The notes: generated from the sequence alone by a model not told the origin. Numbered from the stretch's first letter, positions 26,657-36,713 are shown. The stretch: DNA of 64,000 nucleotides from Syntrophorhabdaceae bacterium (GCA_026415675.1 JAOAGQ010000008.1:1-64000); one strand, 5' to 3'. Program-made: numbers and translations.

Positions 26657-28360
26657 ATGCTTTTTTCCAGGATGTTCATGCCCACGATGAAGGAGATACC
26701 GAAAGAGGCAGAGGTCGTAAGCCACAGGCTTATGCTGAAGGCGGGCTACATAAGGAGGCTCTCTTCAGGTATTTACACCTGGCTGCCCCTGGGCCTTAAG
26801 TCTGTCCGGAAGGTGGAAAATATCATAAGGGAAGAGATGAATAAAAAGGGGGCCCAAGAAATCCTCATGCCCCTTGTTCAACCAAAGGAATTGTGGGTTG
26901 AGAGTAAAAGATGGGATAAATACGGTAAAGAACTCCTAAGATTTGTAGACAGAAACGAGAGGGAGTTGTGCCTTGCCCCCACCCACGAAGAGGTGGTTAC
27001 AGACCTTGTAAGACGGGAGGTGCGGTCTTATAAGGATCTGCCCCTTAACCTCTATCAGATACAGACAAAATTCAGGGATGAGATAAGGCCGAGGTTTGGG
27101 GTCATGAGGGGCAGGGAATTCACGATGAAGGATGCGTACAGTTTCGATGTGGATGAAGAAGGGGCAGAGAAGAGTTATATGGCGATGTTTGATGCGTATA
27201 CAAATATATTCAAGAGATGTGGTTTACTCTTCAGGGCGGTTGAGGCAGATACTGGCCCGATAGGGGGGAATTTTTCCCATGAGTTTATGGTCCTTGCAGA
27301 GACAGGGGAGGATATCATCATATCCTGCGATACCTGCGACTATGCGGCAAATCTGGAAAAAGCAGAATCCGCTCCTGTAAGAAAGGCCCCCTCAACAAAA
27401 AAGGGGGTATTTAGAAGGGTTGAGACCCCGGGGATGAGAAGGGTTGACGAAGTATCCTCTTTTCTTAATACACCCGTGGATAGGCTTTTAAAGACGATCG
27501 TGTATAACACGGATAAGGGGATAATAGGTGTCCTTGTGAAGGGGGACAGGGAGATAAACGAAACGAAATTGAGAAACCTCCTCGGCCTTGAATATTTAGA
27601 CCTCGCCGATTCGGTGACGATCGAGGAGACGACCGGAGGTCCCCTTGGGTTTACAGGACCTGTTGGTCTTGGTATACCCCTATATGCAGACAGGGATGTG
27701 GAGTTCATGGAGGATTTTGTCGTGGGCGGAAACGAAAAAGATGTCCATTTAGTGGATGTAAACCCCGGGGATTTCTCTGTCCGTGGTTATTTTGATCTTA
27801 AATTCGCCCGGGAGGGTGATTTATGTCCCCGGTGCAACGGAAGACTTGTCTCCACAAAAGGCATCGAGGTGGGCCATATCTTCAAACTGGGGCTGAAGTA
27901 CAGTGTGGCGTTGAATGCCAAGTTTCTCGATAAAGAGGGGAAGGAGAGGTATATCGTCATGGGTTGTTACGGTATCGGTGTAGGTCGAACCGTTGCAGCG
28001 GCGATCGAACAGGGTCATGATGAAAATGGGATCATCCTCCCTATGGCTGTTGCCCCCTTTGAAGTGGATGTCCTCCCTGTAAATAGCTCCCATCAGGAAA
28101 GTATGGAACTCGCAAATAGAATCTATAATGAACTCCTCGAAAGGGGTATCGATGCGGCAATGGATGATCGGGATGAGAGGCCGGGGGTAAAGTTCAAAGA
28201 CTGCGACCTCATAGGCATACCCCTCAGGGTAACCATAGGGGAGAAGAACCTGAAAGAGGGTTTGGCAGAGATAAAACTAAGGAGAGAGAAGGATTCTATA
28301 AAAGTAAAAAAAGAAGAAATCGTGGAGAGGGTGGTAGATTATGTTAAACGGTTTAAGTGA
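26657..28360 (+). CDS. proS: Prolyl-tRNA synthetase (bacterial type with editing insert)
   Basis: A 567-residue class II aminoacyl-tRNA synthetase. Motif 2 RDEIRPRFGVMRGREFTMKD is split by residues of the active site near 138-158; motif 3 GIGVGRTVAAAIEQ is near 441. The YbaK-like insertion domain (about 225-385), which edits mischarged Ala-tRNA-Pro, is present, as is the anticodon-binding domain at the C terminus. GGAGGAAGG precedes the ATG. The end overlaps the M24 gene by 20 bases. Confidence 0.97.
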   Translation: MLFSRMFMPTMKEIPKEAEVVSHRLMLKAGYIRRLSSGIYTWLPLGLKSVRKVENIIREEMNKKGAQEILMPLVQPKELWVESKRWDKYGKELLRFVDRNERELCLAPTHEEVVTDLVRREVRSYKDLPLNLYQIQTKFRDEIRPRFGVMRGREFTMKDAYSFDVDEEGAEKSYMAMFDAYTNIFKRCGLLFRAVEADTGPIGGNFSHEFMVLAETGEDIIISCDTCDYAANLEKAESAPVRKAPSTKKGVFRRVETPGMRRVDEVSSFLNTPVDRLLKTIVYNTDKGIIGVLVKGDREINETKLRNLLGLEYLDLADSVTIEETTGGPLGFTGPVGLGIPLYADRDVEFMEDFVVGGNEKDVHLVDVNPGDFSVRGYFDLKFAREGDLCPRCNGRLVSTKGIEVGHIFKLGLKYSVALNAKFLDKEGKERYIVMGCYGIGVGRTVAAAIEQGHDENGIILPMAVAPFEVDVLPVNSSHQESMELANRIYNELLERGIDAAMDDRDERPGVKFKDCDLIGIPLRVTIGEKNLKEGLAEIKLRREKDSIKVKKEEIVERVVDYVKRFK

Positions 28361-29543
28361 AGGGGAATTAACGCCGAGAGAGGAAGTCTTAAGGCGCATA
28401 GATGCCCTAAGGAAAAGGATGGTCGAACATGGTCTGAACTATGGGATCATTATCCAGAACGTGGATATGTACTATTTTGCAGGCACCCTCCAGAAGGGTC
28501 TACTCTTTATCCCCATAGAAGGAGAGCCATTACTCTTTATTGAGCGAACCCTGGAGAGGGCACGATACGAGTCCCCAATAGATGTGATCCCCATCAGAAA
28601 GGATAGGGATGTGAGGGAGATCATCGATGGAAAGGGGATACTTAAGGGACAGGGAGGGATGGAATTGGATGTTGTTCCTGTAACCCTCTTTGAACGCTGG
28701 AAGAATATACTCGGTTTAGGGATGGTAAAAGATATATCACCCCTTATAAGGGATGTGAGGATGATAAAGAGTCCTTTCGAGATAAAACAGATAAAAAAAT
28801 CGGGGGAGATTATCACAAGGGTATTTGAGAAGGGTAGAGAAATCATAAAGGAAGGTATGAGCGAAATGGAGATCGGCTCACTCCTCGAGTTAGAAGGGAG
28901 AAAGGCAGGCCACCAGGGTTTCTTGAGGATGAGAGGCCTTAACCAGGAGATGATGAGCACCTATGTTACCCACGGTATCTCAGGGGTAATCCAGTCCCAC
29001 GGGGATGTACCCATCTCAGGGGTGGGGGTCACCCATGCCATAGCCCAGGGCCCCTCCTTAAACAGGGTTAGAAAGGGTGTACCTGTCCTTATCGATTACG
29101 GTGGAGGTTACAACGGCTATATAACGGATGAAACAAGACCTTATGTGATAGGGGAGATGAAGGACATCTTCAAAAAGGCATACGATGTGGCAAGGGAGAT
29201 CGTCGATGAAACCCTTTCGGTATTGAAGGAAGGGGTAAACGGAACGGAGATCTTCGATATGGCCTTGAAAAAGGCAAAAAAAGCCCGTATGGAGGAGTAT
29301 TTCATGGGTTATGGCCCAACAAAGGTGAGTTTTATAGGTCATGGCCTGGGCCTTGAGATAAACGAACTACCGGTCATCACCCCGAGGCACAACATACCTT
29401 TAAAGGAGGGCATGGTCTTTGCCTTTGAACCGAAGTTTGTGATCCCCGGGGAAGGGGCCATAGGTATAGAGATAGACATAATCGTGAGGAAAGAGAAAGC
29501 GGAGAGGGTAACGGACTTCCCCCTCGATGTCGTCTATATCTGA
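28341..29543 (+). CDS. M24 family metallopeptidase (Xaa-Pro aminopeptidase-like)
   Basis: A 400-residue pita-bread peptidase with a creatinase-like N-terminal domain (1-160) and a catalytic domain. Metal ligands can be placed: Asp in LIDYGGGYNGY, Asp in TDETR, His in FIGHGLGLEI, Glu in FAFEPKFV and Glu in GIEIDI. Such enzymes remove N-terminal residues before proline. It overlaps proS by 20 bases and its 3' end overlaps the convergent lpxH-like gene by 10 bases. Confidence 0.87.
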   Translation: MLNGLSEGELTPREEVLRRIDALRKRMVEHGLNYGIIIQNVDMYYFAGTLQKGLLFIPIEGEPLLFIERTLERARYESPIDVIPIRKDRDVREIIDGKGILKGQGGMELDVVPVTLFERWKNILGLGMVKDISPLIRDVRMIKSPFEIKQIKKSGEIITRVFEKGREIIKEGMSEMEIGSLLELEGRKAGHQGFLRMRGLNQEMMSTYVTHGISGVIQSHGDVPISGVGVTHAIAQGPSLNRVRKGVPVLIDYGGGYNGYITDETRPYVIGEMKDIFKKAYDVAREIVDETLSVLKEGVNGTEIFDMALKKAKKARMEEYFMGYGPTKVSFIGHGLGLEINELPVITPRHNIPLKEGMVFAFEPKFVIPGEGAIGIEIDIIVRKEKAERVTDFPLDVVYI

Positions 29544-30256
29544 TCGTACCTTCTCAGGTTGAAACCCGATTTTGTCGTATACTCCACATAGGTACGCTCG
29601 TTGATGATATCCCCTGTATTTAGATAGAACCTCTTCTTCCCCCCTTCTTCGTACTCCATCGCGTCGGCGATATGGGAATGGGCGAGGATAATCCCATCAT
29701 AACCCTCCCTCAACTTTTTCATCGCATACCTCCTGTAAAAATTCCTGAAGTATATCCTTTTCTCCCCTGTAAAGACCTTGTTCTTCTTCGAGAAAAAGAA
29801 ACCGGCGACCTCTGCTATCCTCCATGTGAGAAAAGGGCCCAGGATATCCATGATGGATTGGGTGAAACGGGTCTTAACCAAAGAATGGAGCATATCCCTT
29901 CTTATCTCGTATCCGTGGGCGATATATACCTTTTTCCCTTCCACATCCATATTCAGGCTATCAGCGTACTCTCCCCCTGTGTATGTCCTGAAATATTTCC
30001 CCATGTTGAACTCATGGTTCCCTTCAATAAAATAGAGCCTCTTTCCTGCCCCTACCAACACCCTGAATTTATCGAGGACATCCCTGTACCAGGGGTAAAT
30101 GTAGTTCTCGTATCCGTGGTAGAATTCGAAGAGGTCTCCAAGGATATAGATACCGTCGGCATCCATACAGACATCATCGAGAAAATGAAGTACAAGGGAT
30201 ACCCTGTCCCTGCTTTTCCTCTTTAGATGGGCATCTGAAAAAAAGATGAGTTTCAT
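29534..30256 (-). CDS. Calcineurin-like phosphoesterase, probable LpxH-type UDP-2,3-diacylglucosamine hydrolase
   Basis: A 240-residue metallophosphoesterase. Metal motifs: SD-AH at 7-10, GDLFEF at 40-45, GNHEF at 79-83, AHG near 117 and AHSH near 200. GDLFEF is typical of LpxH, which makes lipid X in lipid A synthesis. The following motif reads HGYEI where LpxH usually has HGD, so the assignment is tentative. The ATG at 30256 overlaps the rfbD stop (ATGA); an upstream start at 30337 lies in rfbD and is rejected. Last gene of the accD-to-lpxH envelope operon, which supports a lipid A role. Confidence 0.6.
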   Translation of the reverse strand: MKLIFFSDAHLKRKSRDRVSLVLHFLDDVCMDADGIYILGDLFEFYHGYENYIYPWYRDVLDKFRVLVGAGKRLYFIEGNHEFNMGKYFRTYTGGEYADSLNMDVEGKKVYIAHGYEIRRDMLHSLVKTRFTQSIMDILGPFLTWRIAEVAGFFFSKKNKVFTGEKRIYFRNFYRRYAMKKLREGYDGIILAHSHIADAMEYEEGGKKRFYLNTGDIINERTYVEYTTKSGFNLRRYDQI

Positions 30257-31092
30257 GGGGTATTTATAAGATAGGCCCTTAATGCGTCCTGCCAGCTTCT
30301 CAACGAGATACCCGTATCCCTTTTCAGTTTTGTACAATCGTAGACGGAGTTGGAAGGCCTCTTTGCTTTTCTATTTAATCTGTCCGATGTGATCGGGTTA
30401 ACCTCTGCGTCTATTTTTAGGAGAGAGAATACCTCCTTTGCAAACTGAAACCAGGTGCATGACCCGCTATTGGCTACATGGTATATCCCGGAGAGCCCTT
30501 TCTCGAGAAGTTTTTTGATCGGCAGAACCACATCAGGGGCGTATGTGGGAGAACCCTTTTGGTCGTCTACGACCTCTATTCTGCCCCTTTCCTTTGCCAG
30601 CCTGACGACCTTTGTGATAAAGTTTTCCCCTCCCTCCCCGTACAACCATTCAAGGCGAACGATAAGGGCGGAGGGGTTTATTTTCAATACCTCTACCTCC
30701 CCTTGGAGTTTTGTCCTGCCATATACGGAGAGGGGGTTTGGTTCGTCTTCCTCCTTATACGGTGTATCTTTAGTCCCATCAAAGACGTAGTCTGTGCTTG
30801 TATGGAGCAGTTTTACCCCGTACCTCTCACAGAGACGGGCGAGTTTTGAAGGCCCCTCGCAGTTTATCCTCCATGCCTTTTCGACTTCGACCTCACAACC
30901 ATCCACATCGGTATACGCCGCAAGGTTTATAACCGCATCGGGTCTGTGAATACGGATGAACTCTTCCCCCTGACCCTCATCCGTAATATCCCATTCCTCG
31001 ATATCGGTAAAGATAAGACTATGCTCTTTTCCTATCTGGGCCTCTATGTTTCTCCCGAGAAGGCCCTTGCCTCCCGTAACAAGTATCTTCAT
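30253..31092 (-). CDS. rfbD: dTDP-4-dehydrorhamnose reductase
   Basis: A 279-residue extended SDR (RmlD) that completes dTDP-L-rhamnose synthesis using NAD(P)H. N-terminal GGKGLLGRNIE is the nucleotide motif at 7-17; NLAAYTDVDGCE, HTSTDYVFDG and the active YGRTKLQGE (YxxxK) follow. It overlaps rfbB by four bases upstream and the lpxH-like gene downstream. Confidence 0.93.
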   Translation of the reverse strand: MKILVTGGKGLLGRNIEAQIGKEHSLIFTDIEEWDITDEGQGEEFIRIHRPDAVINLAAYTDVDGCEVEVEKAWRINCEGPSKLARLCERYGVKLLHTSTDYVFDGTKDTPYKEEDEPNPLSVYGRTKLQGEVEVLKINPSALIVRLEWLYGEGGENFITKVVRLAKERGRIEVVDDQKGSPTYAPDVVLPIKKLLEKGLSGIYHVANSGSCTWFQFAKEVFSLLKIDAEVNPITSDRLNRKAKRPSNSVYDCTKLKRDTGISLRSWQDALRAYLINTP

Positions 31093-32093
31093 CTGTTTTT
31101 ATACATAAGATCATAGTACGCCATATACTCTCCCTTTTTTATCCTCTCCCACCATAGCCTGTTCTCCATATACCATCTCACCGTCTCCTCCATGCCCCTT
31201 TCAAAATCTGTCATCAAAGAAAAGCCGAGTTCCCTTTTTATCTTTGTCATATCTATCGCATACCTCCTGTCGTGTCCTGGTCTATCCTTTACAAATCTGA
31301 TGAGGGACTCGGGCTTGCCGAGGACCTTAAGGATCAGCCGTACGATCTCAATATTTGTCATCTCCCTTTCGCCCCCTATGTTATAGACGTTACCGGGTAT
31401 CCCCTTGTGGAACACGAGATCTATGGCCCTGCAATGGTCCGAAACATGTATCCAGTCCCTTATATTCAACCCATCGCCGTACACGGGGAGTTCCATATCG
31501 GCCATCGCATTTGTGATCATAAGGGGTATGAGCTTTTCGGGAAACTGGAATGGGCCGTAATTGTTGGAGCAACGGGTAATCGTGACAGGCAGGCCATATG
31601 TTTTATAGTAAGCCATGACGAGCATATCTGCGGATGCCTTGGAGGCAGAGTAAGGGCTGTTCGGGGATAAAGGGGTGTCTTCCTTAAATTTTCCTTCCTT
31701 ACCGAGAGAACCATAGACCTCATCCGTCGATATCTGGACAAACCTTTTCACCCCCCATTTCTTTGAGGCCTCAAGGAGGTTGAATGTTCCATTGATGTTT
31801 GTCTTTATAAAGGCATCGGGATCCACGATGCTCCTATCCACATGGGATTCTGCGGCGAAGTTGATGACCCCATCGATGCCGGAAGAGAATATTCTCTCGA
31901 GATCCTCTCCGCTCGCTATATCCCCTTTTACGAACGTGTACCTCGGATCAGACTCTACGGTTTTCAAATTTTCAAGGTTCCCTGCGTAAGTGAGTTTATC
32001 GAGGTTTATAATCTCATACGGGTATTTTGAGAGCATGTAGTGGATAAAATTACTCCCTATAAAACCGCATCCCCCTGTGACGAGCAACTTCAT
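31089..32093 (-). CDS. rfbB: dTDP-glucose 4,6-dehydratase
   Basis: About 334 residues. Extended SDR (RmlB) with GGCGFIGSNF near 7-16, NFAAESHVDRSI, STDEVYGSLG, and the active YSASKASAD motif. It converts dTDP-glucose to dTDP-4-keto-6-deoxyglucose. ATG 32093 is preferred because AGGAAGG lies 9 bases before it; another in-frame ATG at 32102 is too close to that site. It follows rfbC by one base. Confidence 0.95.
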   Translation of the reverse strand: MKLLVTGGCGFIGSNFIHYMLSKYPYEIINLDKLTYAGNLENLKTVESDPRYTFVKGDIASGEDLERIFSSGIDGVINFAAESHVDRSIVDPDAFIKTNINGTFNLLEASKKWGVKRFVQISTDEVYGSLGKEGKFKEDTPLSPNSPYSASKASADMLVMAYYKTYGLPVTITRCSNNYGPFQFPEKLIPLMITNAMADMELPVYGDGLNIRDWIHVSDHCRAIDLVFHKGIPGNVYNIGGEREMTNIEIVRLILKVLGKPESLIRFVKDRPGHDRRYAIDMTKIKRELGFSLMTDFERGMEETVRWYMENRLWWERIKKGEYMAYYDLMYKNR

Positions 32094-32094
32094 A

Positions 32095-32550
32095 TCAGCC
32101 ATCCTTCCTTTCCCATGAGTAGGGTATGTTATTTATATGGGGATCGATCCTGAACTCATCAGGATTTTCCCTGTTGTAGGGCTCTGTAGGTATATTTATC
32201 ACGATTGCCTCGTCAACGCTTATACACTTCCAGCCGTGGTATACCATTGAAGGTACTTTGATAAGGCACGGGTTAAACTCCCCTATGAAAAACTCATCTA
32301 TCTCCCCCCTTGTTGGTGAGCCTTCCCTGTCATCGTAGAGGACGAGCTTCAGCATCCCCTTTATACATACGATAAAGTCGTCCTGTATTTTATGGTAATG
32401 CCAGGCCTTAACAACCTGGGGGTATGTCGTTGTCATATAGACCTGCCCGAATCTTTCAAATATCCCCTCGTCGGACCTTAATATCTCCATCAGCCTTCCC
32501 CTCTCATCGGGGATCACTTTAAGGGGCTTTATAACCACATCCTTTATCAT
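32095..32550 (-). CDS. rfbC: dTDP-4-dehydrorhamnose 3,5-epimerase family protein
   Basis: A 151-residue cupin of the RmlC family, shorter than the common 180-residue form. PDERGRLMEI and KAWHYHK (catalytic His region) and a jelly-roll core (GMLKLVLYDDREGSPT) fit the family. It should epimerise dTDP-4-keto-6-deoxyglucose, as it lies between rfbA and rfbB. A sugar 3,4-ketoisomerase of the same fold is possible. Confidence 0.8.
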   Translation of the reverse strand: MIKDVVIKPLKVIPDERGRLMEILRSDEGIFERFGQVYMTTTYPQVVKAWHYHKIQDDFIVCIKGMLKLVLYDDREGSPTRGEIDEFFIGEFNPCLIKVPSMVYHGWKCISVDEAIVINIPTEPYNRENPDEFRIDPHINNIPYSWERKDG

Positions 32551-32566
32551 CGCTCCTCCTTGATCT

Positions 32567-33313
32567 TCATGCCCTGTCTTCGGGGTCTACATTGTTGGCC
32601 CCTGTCTGGGAGACGAGTAGGTTAGCCCTCAATAGGGATTCAAAGGTCCCTGCATCCGTCCACCAGCCCTTGAGCATCTCCCATGTCATCTTTCCTTCCC
32701 GTATATATGCGTTATTTACATCGGTAATCTCGAGTTCCCCTCTGTCCGAAGGTTTTAAGGTCTTTATGATATCGAAGACCCTTTCATCGTACATGTATAT
32801 GCCTATGACGGCGAGATTGCTTCGGGGTTTTTTCGGTTTCTCCACGATCTCCACTATCCTCCCTTCCTGCATATAGGCAACCCCGAACCTCTCAGGATCC
32901 GGTACCTCTTTTAAGAGTATCTTTGCCCCTTCTTTCTGTTTTTCAAAATCCCTGACCGCCTTTATGATATTCCTTTCAATGATATTGTCCCCGAGGACAA
33001 CGCAGATCTTCTCCCCTTCCGCAAAATACTCGGCGAGGGATAGGGCATCCGCAATTCCCCCCTCCCCTTCCTGGTATGTATAGTTCATATGCTTTAAGCC
33101 AAACTCTTTACCGTTGCCGAGTAGCCTCAAGAAGTCTCCTGCGTAATTTCCCCCTGTAACCACCATGATATCGGTGATGCCGGCGTTTATCAACGTCTCT
33201 ATCGGGTAATAGATCATGGGCTTGTTATATATAGGCAATAGATGTTTGTTTGTAATCCTTGTAAGGGGACTCAGTCTTGTACCAAGTCCTCCTGCGAGTA
33301 TGATCCCCTTCAT
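32567..33313 (-). CDS. rfbA: Glucose-1-phosphate thymidylyltransferase
   Basis: A 248-residue nucleotidyltransferase. N-terminal GGLGTRLSPLTRITNKHLLPI is split by a 20-residue stretch typical of RmlA; YPIETLINAGI, VVLGDNI and ELEITDVNN follow. It makes dTDP-glucose from glucose-1-phosphate and dTTP. The C-terminal region of the long RmlA form (about 290 residues) is missing. First of four contiguous rhamnose genes. Confidence 0.9.
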   Translation of the reverse strand: MKGIILAGGLGTRLSPLTRITNKHLLPIYNKPMIYYPIETLINAGITDIMVVTGGNYAGDFLRLLGNGKEFGLKHMNYTYQEGEGGIADALSLAEYFAEGEKICVVLGDNIIERNIIKAVRDFEKQKEGAKILLKEVPDPERFGVAYMQEGRIVEIVEKPKKPRSNLAVIGIYMYDERVFDIIKTLKPSDRGELEITDVNNAYIREGKMTWEMLKGWWTDAGTFESLLRANLLVSQTGANNVDPEDRA

Positions 33314-33335
33314 CGAACTCCTCCTTTTCTTTTCA

Positions 33336-35417
33336 TCAATACGGTCTATCCAGGAAGGTATCCTGCCTTGATGTTATGCCTGTTAAGTCAAAGGATAGCC
33401 TGAATGTGGTATCCCTTGGCCTTGTGGACTGTATAAGGGTTAGGGCAATGGCCCAGCAGCCGGGATGGTATCTGATCTGGTACAGGTTATCTATCCATGT
33501 TCCATCCTTAAAGGAGTACCTGATCTGGTACCTGCCGTCGAAGTCCCTGTATGTACCACCGATATCGGTATATATCTCGTTTGTCAGGTCTTTGGTATAA
33601 CTATGGGTGAGTCTTAAGAAGTACACCTTAGGGATCGTGTGGGAAAGGGTATTCCTTATAATCCTTAGCCCTTCTCCATGGGTATTGAAGATACTCTCGT
33701 TTATATAGATCAGACTCGTGGTCGGGTATGCGGTGAACCTCGCCTTTATGTCAGAAAACCTGCTTCCAGAGCCCTCGTATAGGATGGAGGGCCTTAAGCT
33801 ACCGGATAGACCGTACGTCTGCGATATCTCCAAGAGGGAGATTTCCCTGAAGCTCGATGGGGTGATGGCGTTCATGTAATGGTTGATCCCGTATGTTATA
33901 GTGTTCGTCTGATAGAGCCTGTCGTAGGGGTCTATATAGGGGAGGTCCCTTAATGATGTGTTCGGTATGAAGGTATACTTTACCTGTGGCTTAATAAGGC
34001 TTTCGATGTCGCCGAGATTCAATAACCCTGTTTGGTAATTCTTTATAAAATGGGCATTCATATCCCCTTCTATCTTCGCCGTCTGTCTCAGCTTTATCTC
34101 ATTTTCCTCTTTTGTCGCCTTATTGATAAAATATCCAGTCTCATAGAGGGTCCCGCCAACAAGAAGGTTGATCCCGTTGAAAGAAAGAGGTACCCTGACG
34201 CTTGGTTCGACACCCATCCTCGTAAACCTATCACCCTTTTCCCTATAGAAGTTCGTGTATGTGCCGTTTAGGTTCGTGTAAAGCCTATCTTTTAAAAAGG
34301 GGATATACTCTGTGGAGAAGGATGCAAAAGGGAGGTATTTGAATGTGTTATCGTTATTCTTCTGGGTTAAACTCTTAAAATAGGACATCTCGTATGTGAG
34401 TATCGATTTGTTGAACGGTTTTTCGATAAAACCCGTGGATTTTAAAAGGTTTTCGCTCCTCTCATAGGTGGTCACACCGAAATCTTTCATGAAATCACTG
34501 TCCGATACATGGTTCCCCCTGATTTTAAACGTCACATCCCTGTAAGTCTGTTCGTGTTGCCCTTTTATCTGGTATCGGGTGCCATCGTATTTCCTGTCCT
34601 CTATCACAGATCCAAACCATGAGCCTTTCAGATCGTCCCTCAAGGCATAACGGAATTCTGTTCCTGGTTTTATCCCCCTCTGCCCTATATAATCTATATT
34701 GAATGTCGCATCCTTATCCTTTGAGATCGCCCAGAAATAGTAATTCTTTATTATCGGACCATCCCTGCTTGAAAGTCTCAGTTCGGGCAAGAGAAGGCCG
34801 GACTGTCTCTCCGATTTTACGGGGAATATACCCCAGGGGATGTAAAAGACGGTGATATTCTTTATCTTGAACCTCGTTCCCCTTGTCCTCGCATACCCTT
34901 CCACGGTCATCTTCACATCCTTTGAGGCGAGTTTCCATGCAGGCCTCTCCCCTTCGCATGTCGTGATCTCCCCTTCTGTTATACGGTATTCCGACTCCCC
35001 TGTCTTCTCTATCTTATCCCCGACTATCGTAAAATTTCCTTTCTTGATAAAGATGTGCCCGTTTTCTATATTCCCGAGCTTTGTGGCCATGTTTAAGTAA
35101 AGCCTCTCGCACTGGAGTACATCCTCCTCTTCCTGAAAGACCACACCCCCCTCTGCAAATATCTCTTTCGTGTTATCATTGAAGGTAACGGTGTCTGCCT
35201 TCAGCAATCTCCCCCCCTCTCTTACCTCTACCTGGCCTTTCGCAATATATATGCCCTCCTCCTTTTTTTGCTCAAGATAAAGGGCCTCTATATCCACAGG
35301 TCCTGTAGGCCCTTTGGGAGAGGGGCCCCGGGCGAAATCTCTTCCGTATGTAAAACCGGACAGGGATAGGATAAAGATGATCGAAATCGTGACCAGAAGA
35401 CCTTTAAAATATTTCAT
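33336..35417 (-). CDS. lptD: LPS assembly protein LptD
   Basis: About 693 residues. A signal peptide (YFKGLLVTISIIFILSLSGF) precedes a LptA/OstA-like periplasmic domain (about 45-180: VEVREGGRLLKADTVTFND, GHIFIKKGNFTIVGDKIEK) and a large beta barrel to the C terminus ending in an aromatic residue. ITVFYIPWGIFPV and RQSGLLLPEL are typical of LptD. It inserts LPS in the outer membrane. ATG 35417 is chosen over one at 35438 because it starts at the signal peptide. It overlaps folC by 14 bases. Confidence 0.92.
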   Translation of the reverse strand: MKYFKGLLVTISIIFILSLSGFTYGRDFARGPSPKGPTGPVDIEALYLEQKKEEGIYIAKGQVEVREGGRLLKADTVTFNDNTKEIFAEGGVVFQEEEDVLQCERLYLNMATKLGNIENGHIFIKKGNFTIVGDKIEKTGESEYRITEGEITTCEGERPAWKLASKDVKMTVEGYARTRGTRFKIKNITVFYIPWGIFPVKSERQSGLLLPELRLSSRDGPIIKNYYFWAISKDKDATFNIDYIGQRGIKPGTEFRYALRDDLKGSWFGSVIEDRKYDGTRYQIKGQHEQTYRDVTFKIRGNHVSDSDFMKDFGVTTYERSENLLKSTGFIEKPFNKSILTYEMSYFKSLTQKNNDNTFKYLPFASFSTEYIPFLKDRLYTNLNGTYTNFYREKGDRFTRMGVEPSVRVPLSFNGINLLVGGTLYETGYFINKATKEENEIKLRQTAKIEGDMNAHFIKNYQTGLLNLGDIESLIKPQVKYTFIPNTSLRDLPYIDPYDRLYQTNTITYGINHYMNAITPSSFREISLLEISQTYGLSGSLRPSILYEGSGSRFSDIKARFTAYPTTSLIYINESIFNTHGEGLRIIRNTLSHTIPKVYFLRLTHSYTKDLTNEIYTDIGGTYRDFDGRYQIRYSFKDGTWIDNLYQIRYHPGCWAIALTLIQSTRPRDTTFRLSFDLTGITSRQDTFLDRPY

Positions 35418-36669
35418 CCAGCACCTTCTTGGCCTCACCGATTGTAAAAAAGGAGCCGGTCACTACGATAAGATCTTCCTTTGAAGCCATTGATCTTGCA
35501 ATGGTAAGGGCCTCTTTTATATTGCCCGTTACTATCCCTTTATCCGATAAGCCCCCTATTTCCCGGGGGTCAAGGGCCCTCGGCACATCCGGTCTTGTGA
35601 GGATCAGAATATCAGAGATAGATGAGATGATCTCGAGCATTCCTCTATAATCTTTATCTTTCATCACGCCGAATATCAATATTTTCTTTTTGTCCCTGTA
35701 ACGGTTTGAGATAAACCTCGAAAGGGTAATTGCCCCGTCTACGTTATGGGCACCGTCAAGGATAAGAAGGGGTTCCCTTCTCACCACCTCCAGTCTGCCA
35801 GGCCATTTAACATTACCCAGCGCCTCCCTTAAAACCGATTCCCCCACAGGAAAACCTTTGGTTCCAAGAATTTCTATGGCGCAAAGGGCAACCGCTCCAT
35901 TCTCTATCTGATGGTCTCCCATGAGGCTTATACGGAGGTTCTCGTATGTATTATAGAGGCCTTTGTAAGTAAAAAGACCGTCCCCTGTCCTTTTATATTC
36001 GAAATCCCTGTGGAGGAGATACATTCTGGTATCAAGTTTACTACAGGTTTCCTCAATCACATCCTTCGGAACCCCTGTGACCCCTGTAACCAGGGGGATA
36101 CCCTCTTTTATTATGCCTGCCTTCTCCCTTGCGATGGAAGATATGTCATCCCCGAGGTAGTCCATGTGGTCATATGCTACATTGGTTATTACACTCAAAA
36201 GGGGTTTTATCACATTCGTCGAGTCGAGCCTCCCCCCTAAACCCACCTCGATCACCCCTATATCCGTCTTCTTTCTTCTAAAATATTCAAAGGCAAGGGC
36301 GGTTGTAAAATCGAAGAACGTAAAAAACCTCCCCTTATCTTCTTTCTCCACTTTTTCTCTTATAAATCCTGTGAGATGGACTACCTCATCCTCCCCGATC
36401 TCTTTACCGTCTACCCTTATCCTTTCCGTAAACGATATGAGATGGGGGGATGTATATTTGCCCACCCTGTATCCTGCTTCCATGAGTATGGTTTCGATAA
36501 TGGTGGCAACGGAACCCTTTCCGTTTGTCCCCCCAATGTGGATCGTCTTTATGGACTCGTGGGGATTCCCTATGAGCCCTAATATCCATCGGATATTATC
36601 GAGTCCCAGGAGTATACCTGACTTTTCAAGGCTGTAAAGATAGTTTAACGTTTCAGAATAGTAAGCCAC
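35404..36669 (-). CDS. folC: Folylpolyglutamate synthase / dihydrofolate synthase
   Basis: A 421-residue Mur-ligase-like enzyme that adds glutamate to folates. P-loop HIGGTNGKGSVAT near 44-56, YTSPHLISFTERI, GVIEVGLGGRLDSTN and LDGAHNVDG are diagnostic. Folate polyglutamylation supports C1 metabolism. It lies between accD and lptD in the same operon. Confidence 0.94.
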   Translation of the reverse strand: MAYYSETLNYLYSLEKSGILLGLDNIRWILGLIGNPHESIKTIHIGGTNGKGSVATIIETILMEAGYRVGKYTSPHLISFTERIRVDGKEIGEDEVVHLTGFIREKVEKEDKGRFFTFFDFTTALAFEYFRRKKTDIGVIEVGLGGRLDSTNVIKPLLSVITNVAYDHMDYLGDDISSIAREKAGIIKEGIPLVTGVTGVPKDVIEETCSKLDTRMYLLHRDFEYKRTGDGLFTYKGLYNTYENLRISLMGDHQIENGAVALCAIEILGTKGFPVGESVLREALGNVKWPGRLEVVRREPLLILDGAHNVDGAITLSRFISNRYRDKKKILIFGVMKDKDYRGMLEIISSISDILILTRPDVPRALDPREIGGLSDKGIVTGNIKEALTIARSMASKEDLIVVTGSFFTIGEAKKVLDEIF

Positions 36670-36713
36670 TTAACAGTCCCTGGGTTTGATATTCCCTATC
36701 CAAAATAAGACCC

